This document shows positions 56,801 to 64,000 of a DNA stretch of 64,000 bases, in pieces. The stretch is from Chitiniphilus eburneus (lineage in GTDB: Bacteria; Pseudomonadota; Gammaproteobacteria; Burkholderiales; Chitinibacteraceae): NCBI RefSeq assembly GCF_005048205.1, contig NZ_SUMF01000005.1:93748-157747 (forward strand). The letters run 5' to 3'. A model generated the notes under the pieces. That model worked only from the letters and a program-made list of their open reading frames with translations. It ran no database searches and was not told where the DNA came from. Position 1 is the first letter of the stretch. The number at the start of each line of letters is the position of its first letter. A program made the translations under genes and the position numbers.

Positions 56801-57462
56801 GGGCGATCAACCCCCTGGTGGGCACGCAGATCTCCAACGTCGGCAGCGCCACCGTGCGCGTGGTGCCCGATCCGCTGTTCGATTGCCCCGACGTGATCGG
56901 CAAAGTGTTCGACGACCGCAACGCCAACGGCTACCAGGACGACGGCGAGCCCGGCATCCCCGCCGTGCGCGTGGCCACGCCGCGCGGCCTGCTGGTGACC
57001 ACCGACGCGCAAGGCCGCTTCCACGTGCCGTGCCCGGACATCCCGAACCGCGATATCGGCAGCAACTTTGTGATGAAGCTGGACGAACGCACTCTGCCGT
57101 CGGGCTACCGGCTCACCACCGAGAACCCGCGCGACGTGCGGCTCACGCGCGGCAAGCTGGTCAAGCTGAACTTCGGCGCCACCATCCACCGCGTGGTGCG
57201 GGTGGAACTGACCGACGACGCCTTCGCCGCTGGCGACATCGCGCTGGCCCCGGCCTGGCAGGGCCAGTGGCAGGCGCTGGTGTCGCAACTTCAACCGCAT
57301 CCATCGATCCTGCGTCTGGCCTATCGCCACGGCGGCGCCTCGCCCGAACTGGTCCGCCAGCGGCTGGACGCGCTGCGCCGCGACATCGTGGCCCGCTGGC
57401 ACGCGCTGGGGGACGCCTACCCGCTGCGGATCGAGGAAGAACAACTGGAGGTGGTGCAATGA
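50851..57462 (+). CDS. Giant DUF11/SdrD B-like repeat surface protein
   Basis: A 2203-residue exported protein. The start at 50851 yields a signal peptide with a likely cut after QGWA (~41). Then come about nine DUF11-type Ig-like repeats (~45-1120; recurring NNGPDAASGV and ITVENGG themes), a block of SdrD B/Cna-B-like domains (~1125-1650) marked by DxNxNGxRDxGE motifs (codons near 54236, 54589, 54955, 55300 and a diverged one at 55657), a further DUF11 domain (~1880-1990) and one last B-type domain (DDRNANGYQDDGEPGI, ~2020). In Gram-positives such domains bind Ca2+ and form stiff stalks. No LPXTG or PEP-CTERM sorting signal. Its stop overlaps the start of the OmpA/barrel gene, its likely outer-membrane partner. 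Confidence 0.9.
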   Translation: MKPITAFGLFRPRAKGAACRGILARAGLLLAGLLLSGQGWALSNVQVTSFSDAPDPVSATAELTYTITVENGGDMLASDVVVTTDVPTGTSFLSVSDARCAQQGAQVKCLFGALVDTGGGGGSSISYSIRLRVTASGGSVLNSTTTITSASPDANPGNNSALQVTTVTSGTDLAISGGGSATAVGGGPVQYTVNVVNNGPDAASGVRVRYTLPAGVSYASASGGGWSCSAAGQLITCTRGGTAAPGALPQITLNGTVTGSTSGTVTASMTVDATTPDGLPDNNTDTFDTAISSGTDLAITKSATSPQIGGEAVTFTLRPRNNGPIAASTVTVTDSVPVGYAIQSASGTGWTCGIASQVVTCTRASYAVGATNDIAIVATAPASGSYTNTATIGSATTDPVPANNSGSVSAAIAQQQSDLGLTKTKTPNPVAVGSNMISTIVVSNAGPAARMAPIVVTDVLGASETYVSGSGSNWSCVLTVAVAPQTVTCTYSQNIANGGSAPALTVVTRANAAGSLTNNATVLPSGLCATDASQCDLNLVNDSGAVSVTGTAQIADLVLAKTIPDPADNPLVATDNTLTYRLTVTNEGPDDSTGIALRDTLSAYHGSGTGVVVSANTIPGMTCGIAGALVSCNNGALAKDASGYVDITLTRPLKDGAIENVATVNSTDIGDPNRLNNRATVSSDIEPVADIEVVSKTVNPATVKAGVEATYVITVRNNGPSAAAGVAASDTFSVPGGDSGFTFVSAVASNGGSCSGLTAGGSYVGNPALNCTWSGSVASGATRTVTVVVRPNWMAGSAQRQLGNQAVASTTTHDAQPANDSKSATLLIDPAQVDMLVNVTDATAVGAGPDPLGYNPVDLGENVIVYRVTATNNGPSYASGITLTNVFTPPAGKRYTFLCDHDTAAGARQCSPAPAQCDNVGGSYNGVAATITCNAPDGLSSGEGHVRFLAFRIETPPGVGGDVYRLQSTVGRNETDSNAGNDSADETTTVRIRADLALTKVASAARVSLFEPFTWTMTVHNKGPGDSLATTLTDTLPAGMEFTGANPVTPSQGSCTVTGTQFSCDLGTVANGDDATATARVRHTIWPSGGTVTNTARVTTSEVDPTALDNTATGTVTLMRSSLAGLVYFDRAGNGVPDTGTDPGIAGVTLQLSGADAWGNPVTRSATTDVDGNYRFTDLPPAGASGYTVTQTQPVGYHSVRNAAGSAGGTVAGDTITGIVLAAETDAADYLFGETQATGLSGAVYVDGNANGQRDPGEGGIPGVTITLSGTSNSGTPVQCATVTDSAGNYVFPAAGATGVCAAIPPGTYAVIETQPAGFNDGGAIAGDAGGDTSVPNVIGNVVLAANTAASGYLFGEVGTGLSGQVYVDLNDNGQRDAGEPPIADVTIVLEGTDVLGEPVRRTAITDAAGQYAFLNVPGADAAGYTLRETQPAAWGNGKTRAGNIGGTVNGDVVSAIPLGASQYASGYDFGEVGGSLSGTVYLDRNDNGVRDNGEAPLPGVVVTLSGTGADGSTVNITAITDADGRYVFVNLPKAGAGGYTLSETQPVNYGDGKASAGSAGGSASVNSTVGIALAAGAHGTGYDFGDTVAATATLAGKVWIDYDHSRDQDGARTGSGQPGWMVELLRGDSVVAVTQTDAQGNYLFGDVLPSVHVQDHYRLRFTSPKGYVYGAPVSPPPPGQSAFTQFSAPREQREQQDGIVGLYLGAGANVTLQSLPLDPSGVVYDSVRRVPVAGATVRLDGPTGFDPATHLVGGITAQHQSTDASGIYQFLLRPGAPAGIYTLAVTSPAGYAPGASTMIPACASTLTVLSTPNPALVQDSMAPPQSAAPLHAANACPATSPGLASGRGGTQYFLSFVLTPGQSANLVNNHIPVDPILSGALLVRKSTPLTNVQIGDLVPYTIVAQNTLAARLTDVDLRDQLPPGFKYRANSASVDGVRHEPTAAGRALTWSGLDFDAGQTRTVKLLLVVGTGVNEGQYVNQAWAINPLVGTQISNVGSATVRVVPDPLFDCPDVIGKVFDDRNANGYQDDGEPGIPAVRVATPRGLLVTTDAQGRFHVPCPDIPNRDIGSNFVMKLDERTLPSGYRLTTENPRDVRLTRGKLVKLNFGATIHRVVRVELTDDAFAAGDIALAPAWQGQWQALVSQLQPHPSILRLAYRHGGASPELVRQRLDALRRDIVARWHALGDAYPLRIEEEQLEVVQ
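54230..55640 (+). repeat. Tandem SdrD B-like domain repeats in the DUF11 protein
   Basis: Four canonical units and one diverged unit of about 345-366 bp, each starting with a D-x-N-x-NG motif and ending with a GYxFGE or GYDFGE motif. Spacing of the motif codons: 353, 366, 345 and 357 bp. Confidence 0.8.
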
Positions 57463-60400
57463 GCATCGCCCGCGCCATGAGCCAACCCACCCGTATTGCC
57501 ACGCTGATCGGCCTGCTGTTCAGCACCGCGCCCGCCTGGGCGCTGGAGATCAACCCCACACCCGCCTGCGGCGTGGACGAACGTCCCTGCATCCGTGGCA
57601 ACACCTTGCAGGATGCGTCCGTCGTCGGCCGTAACGGCGACAACCCGCCCAACAGCGAACGCGACGAGCCCGTACCCGGCATGGCCGCCAGCACGGTACG
57701 GCGGATGCTGGCGCAACCCGCGCCGGCCAGCGCCCCGGTGCTGGAGCGCGAAGTGCGCGAAGAAACGCGCAGCGACACCTCGCGCTCGCGTTTCGATTCC
57801 GGCATGGCCGAATTGCTGGATGACGACCGGGCACAACTCGATGCCCTGATCGCCGACGTGCGTGCGCAGCACAACCTGCGCTTCCTGGTGATCGGCCACA
57901 CCGACAGCCAGCGCCTGTCGCCACGAGCCCGGGCGCGCTACCGCGACAACCAGGGCCTGTCCGAAGCCCGTGCACTGATGGTGGCGGATTACCTGCAACG
58001 GCAGCTCGACCTGCCGGTCGAGCGCTTCAGCGTCGAAGGCCGTGCCGAACGCGAGCCAGTGGCCAGCAACGCCACGCCCGAAGGCATGGCCCGGAACCGC
58101 CGCGTCGAAATCCGCGTGTGGTACGACGTCCAGCCTGTCGTTCCCAGCCAGCCGGCCCCGGCGGCCGCAGCCGACGCGTGCCCGGCGGTGGGCGACAGCG
58201 CTGCCCCGTTCCGCGTCACCATCGACGGCATGCCGCAGCAGGCCGGCGAGCCGGTGAACGAAGCCGACGCCCGCCGTTGCACCGACGTCGCATTGGCCAG
58301 CGCCGACCTCCAGGTCAAATACGATGACCTGGCCGCCACTCCGTCGCTCAACGGCTGGACCGACCGCCAGCGGATACCTGCTGGCGAAATGGTGCGCTTC
58401 CACAGCTACAGCAACTACGTGCGCTACCTGGACCGCGCCGAAATCCGCGTCTACCCGCGCCAGCGCGGCACCCAGGGCCAACCGCTGTGGACCCTGCCGA
58501 TCCCGGTCGGTGGCGACATCGAATGGACCCCACCGGCCGACGCCCCGGCCGAACTGCTGTACGTCCTGCGGGTGTACGACACGCGTGGCCGCTACGACGA
58601 AACGGTGGCCAAACCGCTGCTGCTGGCCGGCCTGCCGATGGCCCCGGCCGCCGACGCCGACGACCCCGCGCGCGAAGCGCTGACCGGCTGGGGCGAAAAC
58701 GCCCGCCAGCTCGCCGGCATCCCGGTGAACGGCGGCACGATCAGCGTCAGCGGCACCCGCCTCAGCCCCGGCCAGACCGTCACCGTCCTGGGCGCGCCGG
58801 TTCCGGTGGATCGCAACGGCCGCTTCGCCGTCCGCCAGATCGTCCCGGTTGGCGCGCAGACGGTGGACCTCACCGTCCGCGACCCCGACGGCACCGGCAT
58901 CCACTACCGCCGCAACCTCACCATCCCCGACCGTGACTGGTTCCTGGTGGCGATGGGCGACCTCACCGTCGGCCAACAGCGCGTCAGCGGCCCATCGCTG
59001 CTGGCCGTCGAAGACAACCGCCGCAACGACGACGGCGCCACCTACGTCGACGGCCGGGGCGCCTTCTACCTCAAAGGCCGCCTCCACGACGACTACCTCA
59101 TCACCGCCTCGCTCGACACCGGCGAACAACCGCTGGAAGACATGTTCAGCAACTTCGCCAGCAAAGACCCGCGCTACCTACTGCGCCGGCTCGACCCGGA
59201 CCGCTACTACCCCACCTATGGCGACGACAGCACCCTCGTGGACGACGCCCCCACCCAGGGCAAGTTCTACGTCAAGGTCGAACAGGGCGACTCCAGCGTC
59301 ATGTGGGGCGATTTCCGCACCGCCTGGACCGGCACCGAACTGACCCAATACAGCCGGGGCCTGTACGGCGCCAACCTGCAATGGTACGGCGACGACCAGT
59401 CGCCCACCGGCGGACGCACCAGCGCCGTCAACGCCTTCGCCGCGCAACCGGGCACCATGAACTCCCGCGAAGCGTTCCAGGGCACCGGCGGCTCACTGTA
59501 CTACCTGCGCCACTTCGACATCACCAATGGCTCCGAACGGGTGTGGCTGGAAGTCCGCGACCGCGATAGCGGCATGGTGCTGGATCGCAAACAACTGATT
59601 GCCGGACAGGACTACGACGTCAACTACCTGCAAGGGCGCCTCACCCTGGCGCGCCCGCTGGCCTCGCACACCGACGCCGGCAGCCTGGTGCGCGCCGGCT
59701 CCCAGGCCGGCAACCCCGCCTGGCTGATCGTCAACTACGAATACACCCCCGGCCTGGATGCACTGGACGGCGACACCTACGGCCTGCGCGCCAGCCAATG
59801 GCTGGGCGAACACATCCGCCTCGGCGTCACCGGCTACCGCCAGGGCGACCCCGGCGCAGAACAACGCCTCAAAGGCGCCGACCTGTTGTTGCGCCACAGC
59901 GACGGCACCTACCTCCAGGGCGAACTGGCCGAATCCAACGGCAGCGGCAGCGGCACCCTGACCTCCATCGACGGCGGCTTCAGCTTCGGCACCCTGCGCG
60001 GCGATGGCCGCAAAGCCCAGGCCCAACGCCTGGAGGGTGCGCTCGACCTCGCCGACGTGATCGACGGCGGCGAAGGCCGCCTCAGCGCCTACTACCAGCA
60101 TCGCGACCAAGGCTACTCCGGCCCCGGGCTGGACACCCTGGACGGCCAAGCCGTCACCGAACAGGGCCTCAGCGCCAGCGTACCGCTGGGCAGCGCCACC
60201 ACCGTCGAGGTCAAGGCCGACCAGCGCAACGCCGACACCCAGGACTACCGCGCCGCCGAAGTGGACGTCCACCAGCAGCTCAACGCCGAATGGCGCGTCT
60301 CGGCCGGCGCCAGGCATGACCGGCGCGACGTCACCACCGCCAACGCCAGCGCCACGCTATCCGCGCCGGGCCAGCGCACCGACGCCATCGTCCGCGCCGA

Positions 60401-61634
60401 CTACACCCCCACGGACGAAGGCCCCGATGGCGAAACGGTACCCGCCGACTGGAGCGTCTACGGCTACGGCCAGGGCACGCTGGAACGCGACGACGGCCGC
60501 GAAGCCAACAACCGCATTGGCGTCGGCGGCAGCTACCAGCTCACCGAACGCCTGCGCGCCGACGGCGAAGTCTCCGAAGGCAACGGCGGCGCCGGCGGCA
60601 AACTGGGCCTGGACTACCGCATCGCCGACCGCAGCAACGCCTACCTCCAGTTCGTCCAGGACACCGAACGCCCCGACCTCGGCTATCGCGGCCGCAGCAA
60701 CAGCCTGGTCACCGGCGGCCGCTACCAGGCCTCCGAACAGATCAACGTCTATGCCGAAAACCGCGCCTCCCGCAACAGCGGCCAGGACAGCGTCACCCAG
60801 GCCTTCGGCATCGACCTCGCGCCCAACGACCGCTGGACCATCGGCGGCCAGCTCGAAGTGGGCACCGTCAGCGACGAACTCGCGGGCGACCTCGAACGCC
60901 ACGCCATCAGCGGCACCGTCGCCTACAAAAAAGACCGCGAAAAATTCGCCAGCACCCTCGAATACCGCACCGAGCGCGGCGACCAGGCGGGCAAGCGCGA
61001 AACCTGGCTGACCCAGAACAGCTACGGCAACCAGCTCACCGCCGCCTGGCGGGTGATGGGCAAAGTCAATGCCTCCTACAGCCAGGCCAGCCAGGGCGCG
61101 TACTTCGACGGCAACTACGTCGAAACCGAACTGGCGGCCGCCTACCGCCCGGTGGACAACGACCGCTGGAACACCCTGCTGCGCTACCAGTTCCTGTACA
61201 GCCTGCCCTCACCGGGCCAGGTGACCGACCACGGCGGCATCGCCGACTACGCCCAGCGCAGCCACGTCGTCAGCGTGGACACCCTGTACGACCTGTGGCC
61301 GTGGCTCACGGTCGGCGGCAAATACGCCATGCGCCTGGGCGAACTCAAAGAAACGCGGGTGGATGGCGAATGGTTCAGCAGCAGCGCCAACCTGATGGTG
61401 GCGCGGGCCGACTGGCACTTCGTGCACCAGTGGGATGCCCTGCTGGAATGGCGCCGGCTGGCGGCGCGCGAAGCGGACGATGTGCGGCAAGGCGCGCTGG
61501 TGGCGGTGTACCGGCACCTGGGCAACAACGTGAAGGCGGGGGTGGGTTACAACTTCACCGACTTCTCGGATGACCTGACCGATCTGTCGTACCGCAGCCG
61601 GGGCTGGTTCATCAACGTGCTGGCGGTGTATTGA
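57459..61634 (+). CDS. OmpA-domain outer-membrane beta-barrel protein
   Basis: A 1391-residue exported protein with signal peptide (~1-32, ending APAWA). An OmpA-type peptidoglycan-binding domain lies near the N terminus (~108-226; FDSGMAELLDDDRAQLD, VIGHTDSQRLSP, NRRVEI). Middle Ig-like regions (~240-490) lead to a long C-terminal beta-barrel (~500-1391) of alternating strands ending in the aromatic residue Tyr, as outer-membrane proteins do. GGAGG precedes the ATG, which overlaps the DUF11 stop (ATGA). The pair DUF11 protein plus OmpA-barrel protein recurs in other proteobacteria; I infer a surface display or anchoring pair. The third codon position is strongly biased to C over the last 3 kb. 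Confidence 0.88.
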   Translation: MSIARAMSQPTRIATLIGLLFSTAPAWALEINPTPACGVDERPCIRGNTLQDASVVGRNGDNPPNSERDEPVPGMAASTVRRMLAQPAPASAPVLEREVREETRSDTSRSRFDSGMAELLDDDRAQLDALIADVRAQHNLRFLVIGHTDSQRLSPRARARYRDNQGLSEARALMVADYLQRQLDLPVERFSVEGRAEREPVASNATPEGMARNRRVEIRVWYDVQPVVPSQPAPAAAADACPAVGDSAAPFRVTIDGMPQQAGEPVNEADARRCTDVALASADLQVKYDDLAATPSLNGWTDRQRIPAGEMVRFHSYSNYVRYLDRAEIRVYPRQRGTQGQPLWTLPIPVGGDIEWTPPADAPAELLYVLRVYDTRGRYDETVAKPLLLAGLPMAPAADADDPAREALTGWGENARQLAGIPVNGGTISVSGTRLSPGQTVTVLGAPVPVDRNGRFAVRQIVPVGAQTVDLTVRDPDGTGIHYRRNLTIPDRDWFLVAMGDLTVGQQRVSGPSLLAVEDNRRNDDGATYVDGRGAFYLKGRLHDDYLITASLDTGEQPLEDMFSNFASKDPRYLLRRLDPDRYYPTYGDDSTLVDDAPTQGKFYVKVEQGDSSVMWGDFRTAWTGTELTQYSRGLYGANLQWYGDDQSPTGGRTSAVNAFAAQPGTMNSREAFQGTGGSLYYLRHFDITNGSERVWLEVRDRDSGMVLDRKQLIAGQDYDVNYLQGRLTLARPLASHTDAGSLVRAGSQAGNPAWLIVNYEYTPGLDALDGDTYGLRASQWLGEHIRLGVTGYRQGDPGAEQRLKGADLLLRHSDGTYLQGELAESNGSGSGTLTSIDGGFSFGTLRGDGRKAQAQRLEGALDLADVIDGGEGRLSAYYQHRDQGYSGPGLDTLDGQAVTEQGLSASVPLGSATTVEVKADQRNADTQDYRAAEVDVHQQLNAEWRVSAGARHDRRDVTTANASATLSAPGQRTDAIVRADYTPTDEGPDGETVPADWSVYGYGQGTLERDDGREANNRIGVGGSYQLTERLRADGEVSEGNGGAGGKLGLDYRIADRSNAYLQFVQDTERPDLGYRGRSNSLVTGGRYQASEQINVYAENRASRNSGQDSVTQAFGIDLAPNDRWTIGGQLEVGTVSDELAGDLERHAISGTVAYKKDREKFASTLEYRTERGDQAGKRETWLTQNSYGNQLTAAWRVMGKVNASYSQASQGAYFDGNYVETELAAAYRPVDNDRWNTLLRYQFLYSLPSPGQVTDHGGIADYAQRSHVVSVDTLYDLWPWLTVGGKYAMRLGELKETRVDGEWFSSSANLMVARADWHFVHQWDALLEWRRLAAREADDVRQGALVAVYRHLGNNVKAGVGYNFTDFSDDLTDLSYRSRGWFINVLAVY

Positions 61635-61636
61635 GT

Positions 61637-61668
61637 GTTCGACCGGCTTGCCGGCAAGCCGGTCGAAC
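61637..61668. terminator. Perfect 32-bp palindrome after the OmpA-barrel gene
   Basis: Bases 61637-61652 are the exact reverse complement of 61653-61668; as RNA this is a 14-bp stem with a CCGG loop. It begins 2 nt after the stop codon. There is no T-tract, so it may act as an mRNA 3'-end stabiliser or a Rho-linked terminator. Confidence 0.55.
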
Positions 61669-61827
61669 GATGTGGTGTGGTTTGCCGTACCAGCCGGCGG
61701 CCTGCCGTCGCCGCCGATCACTCGGCACTGGCCGGATCAGGGCGGGAAATTAGCGTGATGGGAAGGCAAACCGACAACCACAACAGGGAGCCGACAGATT
61801 GATTCTTCATTCTCGAAAGGACTTCAC

Positions 61828-62532
61828 ATGAAACGCTTCCTGTGCGCAATCACCCTCGGGTGCACCCCGTTCCTGGCCCACGCCACCGTGCTCGACTTGC
61901 AGGGAATGCTGCGGATCGAGCTGGATGGCAATCTGGGCATCGATGTTTCGCAGGCCAATGTGGTCCGGGATCACTACTCGTTCCTGGAAACCACGATCAC
62001 GCTTCATCCGTCGGAGAACTGGACCGAGATCCTTCCCCAGGGCGACGCCGGCTTTTTCGAGATGTTGGCGTACAACGTCAACGGGTATGCCATCAGCGGC
62101 ATCCATGCCACGGCCACGGGGTACAGCCTCAGCACCTATCACTATGTCCCCGCCGAACTGCATGGCTTGATCACGCACGACCGCAACGGCAGCAGGCTGC
62201 TGGAGGATTGGGGACACCTGGAATCGGAGTGGTCTCCCGATCCCTACGAGCACATCGCGTTCGGCGGCATCGCCCCCTATGACTTCACCGAACTGATCGG
62301 GTCGGCGGCGCCAGCGTCTCACCAGTTTGGCCTGACGTATTCCTATGAAGAACAGGGGTGGGCGCCACCGAATGGATGGGGCTATGCAAACGTAGCGCCT
62401 CCCACCTTGACCTTTACCTTGTATGACCCGCGCAGCCTGGTGCTTTCGCCAGTGCCCGAGCCGACCAGTTATGCACTGTTCGGCGTTGGCCTGCTGGCGC
62501 TGTGGGGCCGCCGCGCGCGTCGGAAAAAATGA
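61828..62532 (+). CDS. PEP-CTERM sorted secreted protein
   Basis: A 234-residue protein with a signal peptide (~1-20, ending LAHA) and a classical C-terminal PEP-CTERM tail: VPEPTSYALFGVGLLALWG then Arg-rich RRARRKK. Such proteins are recognised by exosortase (EpsH type), cut and exported to the surface in bacteria that make exopolysaccharide. The mature domain (HLESEWSPDPYEHIAFGG etc.) belongs to no family I recognise. AAAGGA lies 8 nt before the ATG. No exosortase gene is in the window. Confidence 0.88.
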   Translation: MKRFLCAITLGCTPFLAHATVLDLQGMLRIELDGNLGIDVSQANVVRDHYSFLETTITLHPSENWTEILPQGDAGFFEMLAYNVNGYAISGIHATATGYSLSTYHYVPAELHGLITHDRNGSRLLEDWGHLESEWSPDPYEHIAFGGIAPYDFTELIGSAAPASHQFGLTYSYEEQGWAPPNGWGYANVAPPTLTFTLYDPRSLVLSPVPEPTSYALFGVGLLALWGRRARRKK

Positions 62533-63041
62533 GCGGCCACGTTCAGCGCCGGATGCCTCCGCACCCTGGCGCCAGGGCCGCGCGGTGAAGGCGTGGGGAG
62601 CCGCTTTGCCCGTGGGTCGGCGATCTGAGCGGCTTGTCGCACCGCAACCGGGCGGGTTCGGCCCCCCCGGCGATGATCGAAGGCACGAAATCAAAGCCCG
62701 CGATTAGCGGGCTTTTTTCAATTCGCCACATTCCCGGCAAATATCATCGAACCCTGATTTTCTTGAATTGCCGTTTCGGGTGTTTGTAAAGAAGTGTCAG
62801 CGCCATTGAATGGCGCGGTGCGCTAATTCAATTTCCGTCTGGGCGCCTATCGAGGGATGGCCACCCAAAAGTAATGGGTCTCCGAAGGTGAGGGCGACTC
62901 GCTTATACTGGCGGCCGTCGCGCCAGCCCAACCCAGGCTGGCGGCGTGTCGGCGGGCCGGACCCCACCTCGCCAGGTCGCCAGCCCCGTAACCCGGGGGC
63001 CAGATGTCGTCGCGATCCATCACCCACAAGGAATTGCATCC
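62533..63041. other. Intergenic region between PEP-CTERM gene and response regulator
   Basis: 509 bp with a terminator (62693-62718) and the leader of the response regulator gene. Nothing else that I can support; a frame at 62810-63061 has no ribosome site and runs into the regulator. Confidence 0.55.
62693..62718 (+). terminator. Rho-independent terminator after the PEP-CTERM gene
   Basis: AAAGCCCGC (62693-62701), loop GATTA, GCGGGCTTT (62707-62715), then further Ts. It is 160 bp after the stop codon. Confidence 0.85.
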
Positions 63042-63737
63042 GTGCGTATTGCCGTACTTGATGACGATCCCGTTCATCTCGATCTCATCGCCAGCCTGGT
63101 CACCAGCCTGAAGTTCGATTGCGTGCGCTTTTCGCGTGGCGAGGAATTGAAACGCCAATTGCGCCGCGAAAGCTTCGATTTGCTGCTGCTCGATTGGGAA
63201 TTGCCGGATATGAGCGGGCTGGAACTGCTGCAATGGCTTCGTCAAAACGAAGACACCGTGCCGGTGATCCTGCTGACCTGCCGCAACCAGGAACGGGATG
63301 TGGTGGCGGCACTGAACCATGGCGCCGACGATTTCATGTCCAAGCCGATCCGGCTGGCCGAACTGAAAGCCCGCCTGCAGGCCACGTTGCGCCGCATCTA
63401 CCCGGAACAGGGCAAGCGCGTCCTGCACTGCGGCGGCTACGTGCTGGACCTGGACGCGCGCAGCGTGCGCTACCAGGACGAGTGGCTGGCGCTGACGCAA
63501 AAGGAATTCGACCTCGCGCATTGCCTGTTCGCCAATACCGGCCGGTTGCTGTCGCGCGGTTATCTGATCGAAGCGGTGTGGGGCACGCCCACCGACCTGC
63601 CGAGCCGCACGCTCGACACCCATGTCTCGTCGCTGCGCAACAAGCTGCGGCTACGGCCCGAACGTGGTTTCCGGCTCAGTGCCACCTACGGCCAGGGCTA
63701 CCGTCTGGAAGCGCTGGTGCCGGAGCAGGCACCATGA
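63042..63737 (+). CDS. OmpR/PhoB family response regulator
   Basis: A 231-residue regulator. The start is GTG 63042: AAGGA lies 9 nt upstream and the receiver fold begins at once (RIAVLDDDPVHLDLIASL). Upstream in-frame ATGs have no ribosome site. Receiver domain (~1-118; acidic DDD, phospho-acceptor in LLLDWELPDMSG, lysine in MSKPI) and winged helix (~130-228; LTQKEFDLAHCLF, SRTLDTHVSSLRNKL, YGQGYRLE). Its stop overlaps the next gene (ATGA), so the LysM protein is probably co-expressed. Confidence 0.92.
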   Translation: MRIAVLDDDPVHLDLIASLVTSLKFDCVRFSRGEELKRQLRRESFDLLLLDWELPDMSGLELLQWLRQNEDTVPVILLTCRNQERDVVAALNHGADDFMSKPIRLAELKARLQATLRRIYPEQGKRVLHCGGYVLDLDARSVRYQDEWLALTQKEFDLAHCLFANTGRLLSRGYLIEAVWGTPTDLPSRTLDTHVSSLRNKLRLRPERGFRLSATYGQGYRLEALVPEQAP

Positions 63738-64000
63738 TGCCGCGCCACTGGCTGGCCGTCGCGCTGGCGGCCACACTGCTGTCAGGCACCTTGCGCGCGG
63801 CGGGCGGCGATGTCGTCCGCTATCGCGTCGTGCCCGGCGACAACCTCTATACCCTGGCCGAACGCTATCTCCAGCACCCGGCGCAATGGCGCGAACTGGC
63901 CACGCTGAACCGGGTGGCCGACCCGCTGCGCATCGCGCCCGGCACCACCCTGCGCCTGCCGGCCGCGCTGCTGCGCGGCACGCCGCAGCGCGCCACGGTG
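63734..64000 (+). CDS. Exported LysM-domain protein, 3' end outside window
   Basis: The first 89 codons of a protein that runs off the window. A signal peptide (MMPRHWLAVALAATLLSG..., ~1-23) is followed by a LysM peptidoglycan-binding domain (~29-80; YRVVPGDNLYTLAERYL, WRELATLNRVADPLRIAPG, LRLPA). Start is ATG 63734 (overlapping the regulator stop) or ATG 63737. In many betaproteobacteria a response regulator is followed by a LysM-FecR domain protein and a CHASE2 kinase or cyclase; the missing part could show this. Confidence 0.85.
   Translation, partial: MMPRHWLAVALAATLLSGTLRAAGGDVVRYRVVPGDNLYTLAERYLQHPAQWRELATLNRVADPLRIAPGTTLRLPAALLRGTPQRATV

Noticed and set aside
50995..57459. 2154-residue minus-strand frame opposite the DUF11 gene
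   Set aside because: Complement of Thr/Asn/Gly-rich codons; Ala/Gly/His-rich composition without domains, signal or ribosome site.
62810..63061. 83-residue plus-strand frame before the response regulator
   Set aside because: No ribosome site and it overlaps the real GTG start in another frame.
1..64000. tRNA, rRNA or CRISPR array
   Set aside because: No cloverleaf-like or rRNA sequence and no regularly spaced short repeats with unique spacers were seen; the only regular array is the 122-bp tandem repeat without spacers.

Overview
The window looks like chromosomal DNA of a GC-rich betaproteobacterium. A Neisseriales-type (Chromobacterium/Chitinibacter-like) relative is my best guess, made from gene content and protein style only; no rRNA or tRNA gene is present to settle it. 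Housekeeping genes (mutY, murJ, rpsT, nadE, an AspC-type aminotransferase) are interleaved with a dense set of signalling and surface genes. I see no prophage, CRISPR array or intact insertion sequence.

Layout. 1-6559: 3' part of a giant RTX (calcium-binding repeat) protein and its type I secretion ABC transporter, separated by a nested hairpin with a T-tract. 6560-14046: a MITE-like inverted-repeat element, a kdpD-kdpE pair without the Kdp pump genes, a periplasmic M16 zinc peptidase and a small membrane protein. 14059-17414: a bidirectional terminator, then mutY and an AsmA-like gene overlapping by 4 nt. 17751-19250: three co-directional genes (4HBT thioesterase, LEA14-like lipoprotein, single-span coiled-coil protein). 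19441-19928: four tandem copies of a 122-bp non-coding unit. 20126-24434: the aminotransferase and a dCache-GAF-HD-GYP protein. 24634-31475: murJ, rpsT, a small acidic unknown, a REC plus degenerate-GGDEF protein, a TetR regulator and nadE. 31587-42838: on the minus strand, a chemoreceptor, a GGDEF-EAL protein, a transposase-type HTH protein and a diguanylate cyclase form a tightly packed unit; a MASE1 hybrid kinase and a lipoprotein follow. 43776-49659: three more paralogous chemoreceptors. 50851-61634: a 2203-residue DUF11/SdrD-B surface protein overlapping an OmpA-domain beta-barrel protein. 61828-64000: a PEP-CTERM protein, an OmpR-type regulator and the start of a LysM protein.

How the genes may work together. 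Cyclic di-GMP and chemotaxis dominate: one HD-GYP phosphodiesterase, one GGDEF-EAL protein, one active-looking diguanylate cyclase, one degenerate GGDEF output, a hybrid kinase and four chemoreceptors. They sit near genes for large secreted or surface proteins (RTX/T1SS, DUF11-OmpA, PEP-CTERM), which would fit control of attachment versus motility. That link is inference from gene content.

The most unusual signals are: (1) a family of TA-bounded inverted-repeat elements whose end supplies the TAG stop codon of the neighbouring gene in three of four places, with arms that co-vary between copies; (2) the 122-bp tandem array whose units can each fold into a hairpin followed by a T-run; (3) an IS3-OrfA-like HTH protein translationally coupled inside a chemoreceptor/c-di-GMP operon; (4) mosaic identity between the four chemoreceptor genes. 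All coordinates and repeat identities were read by eye.
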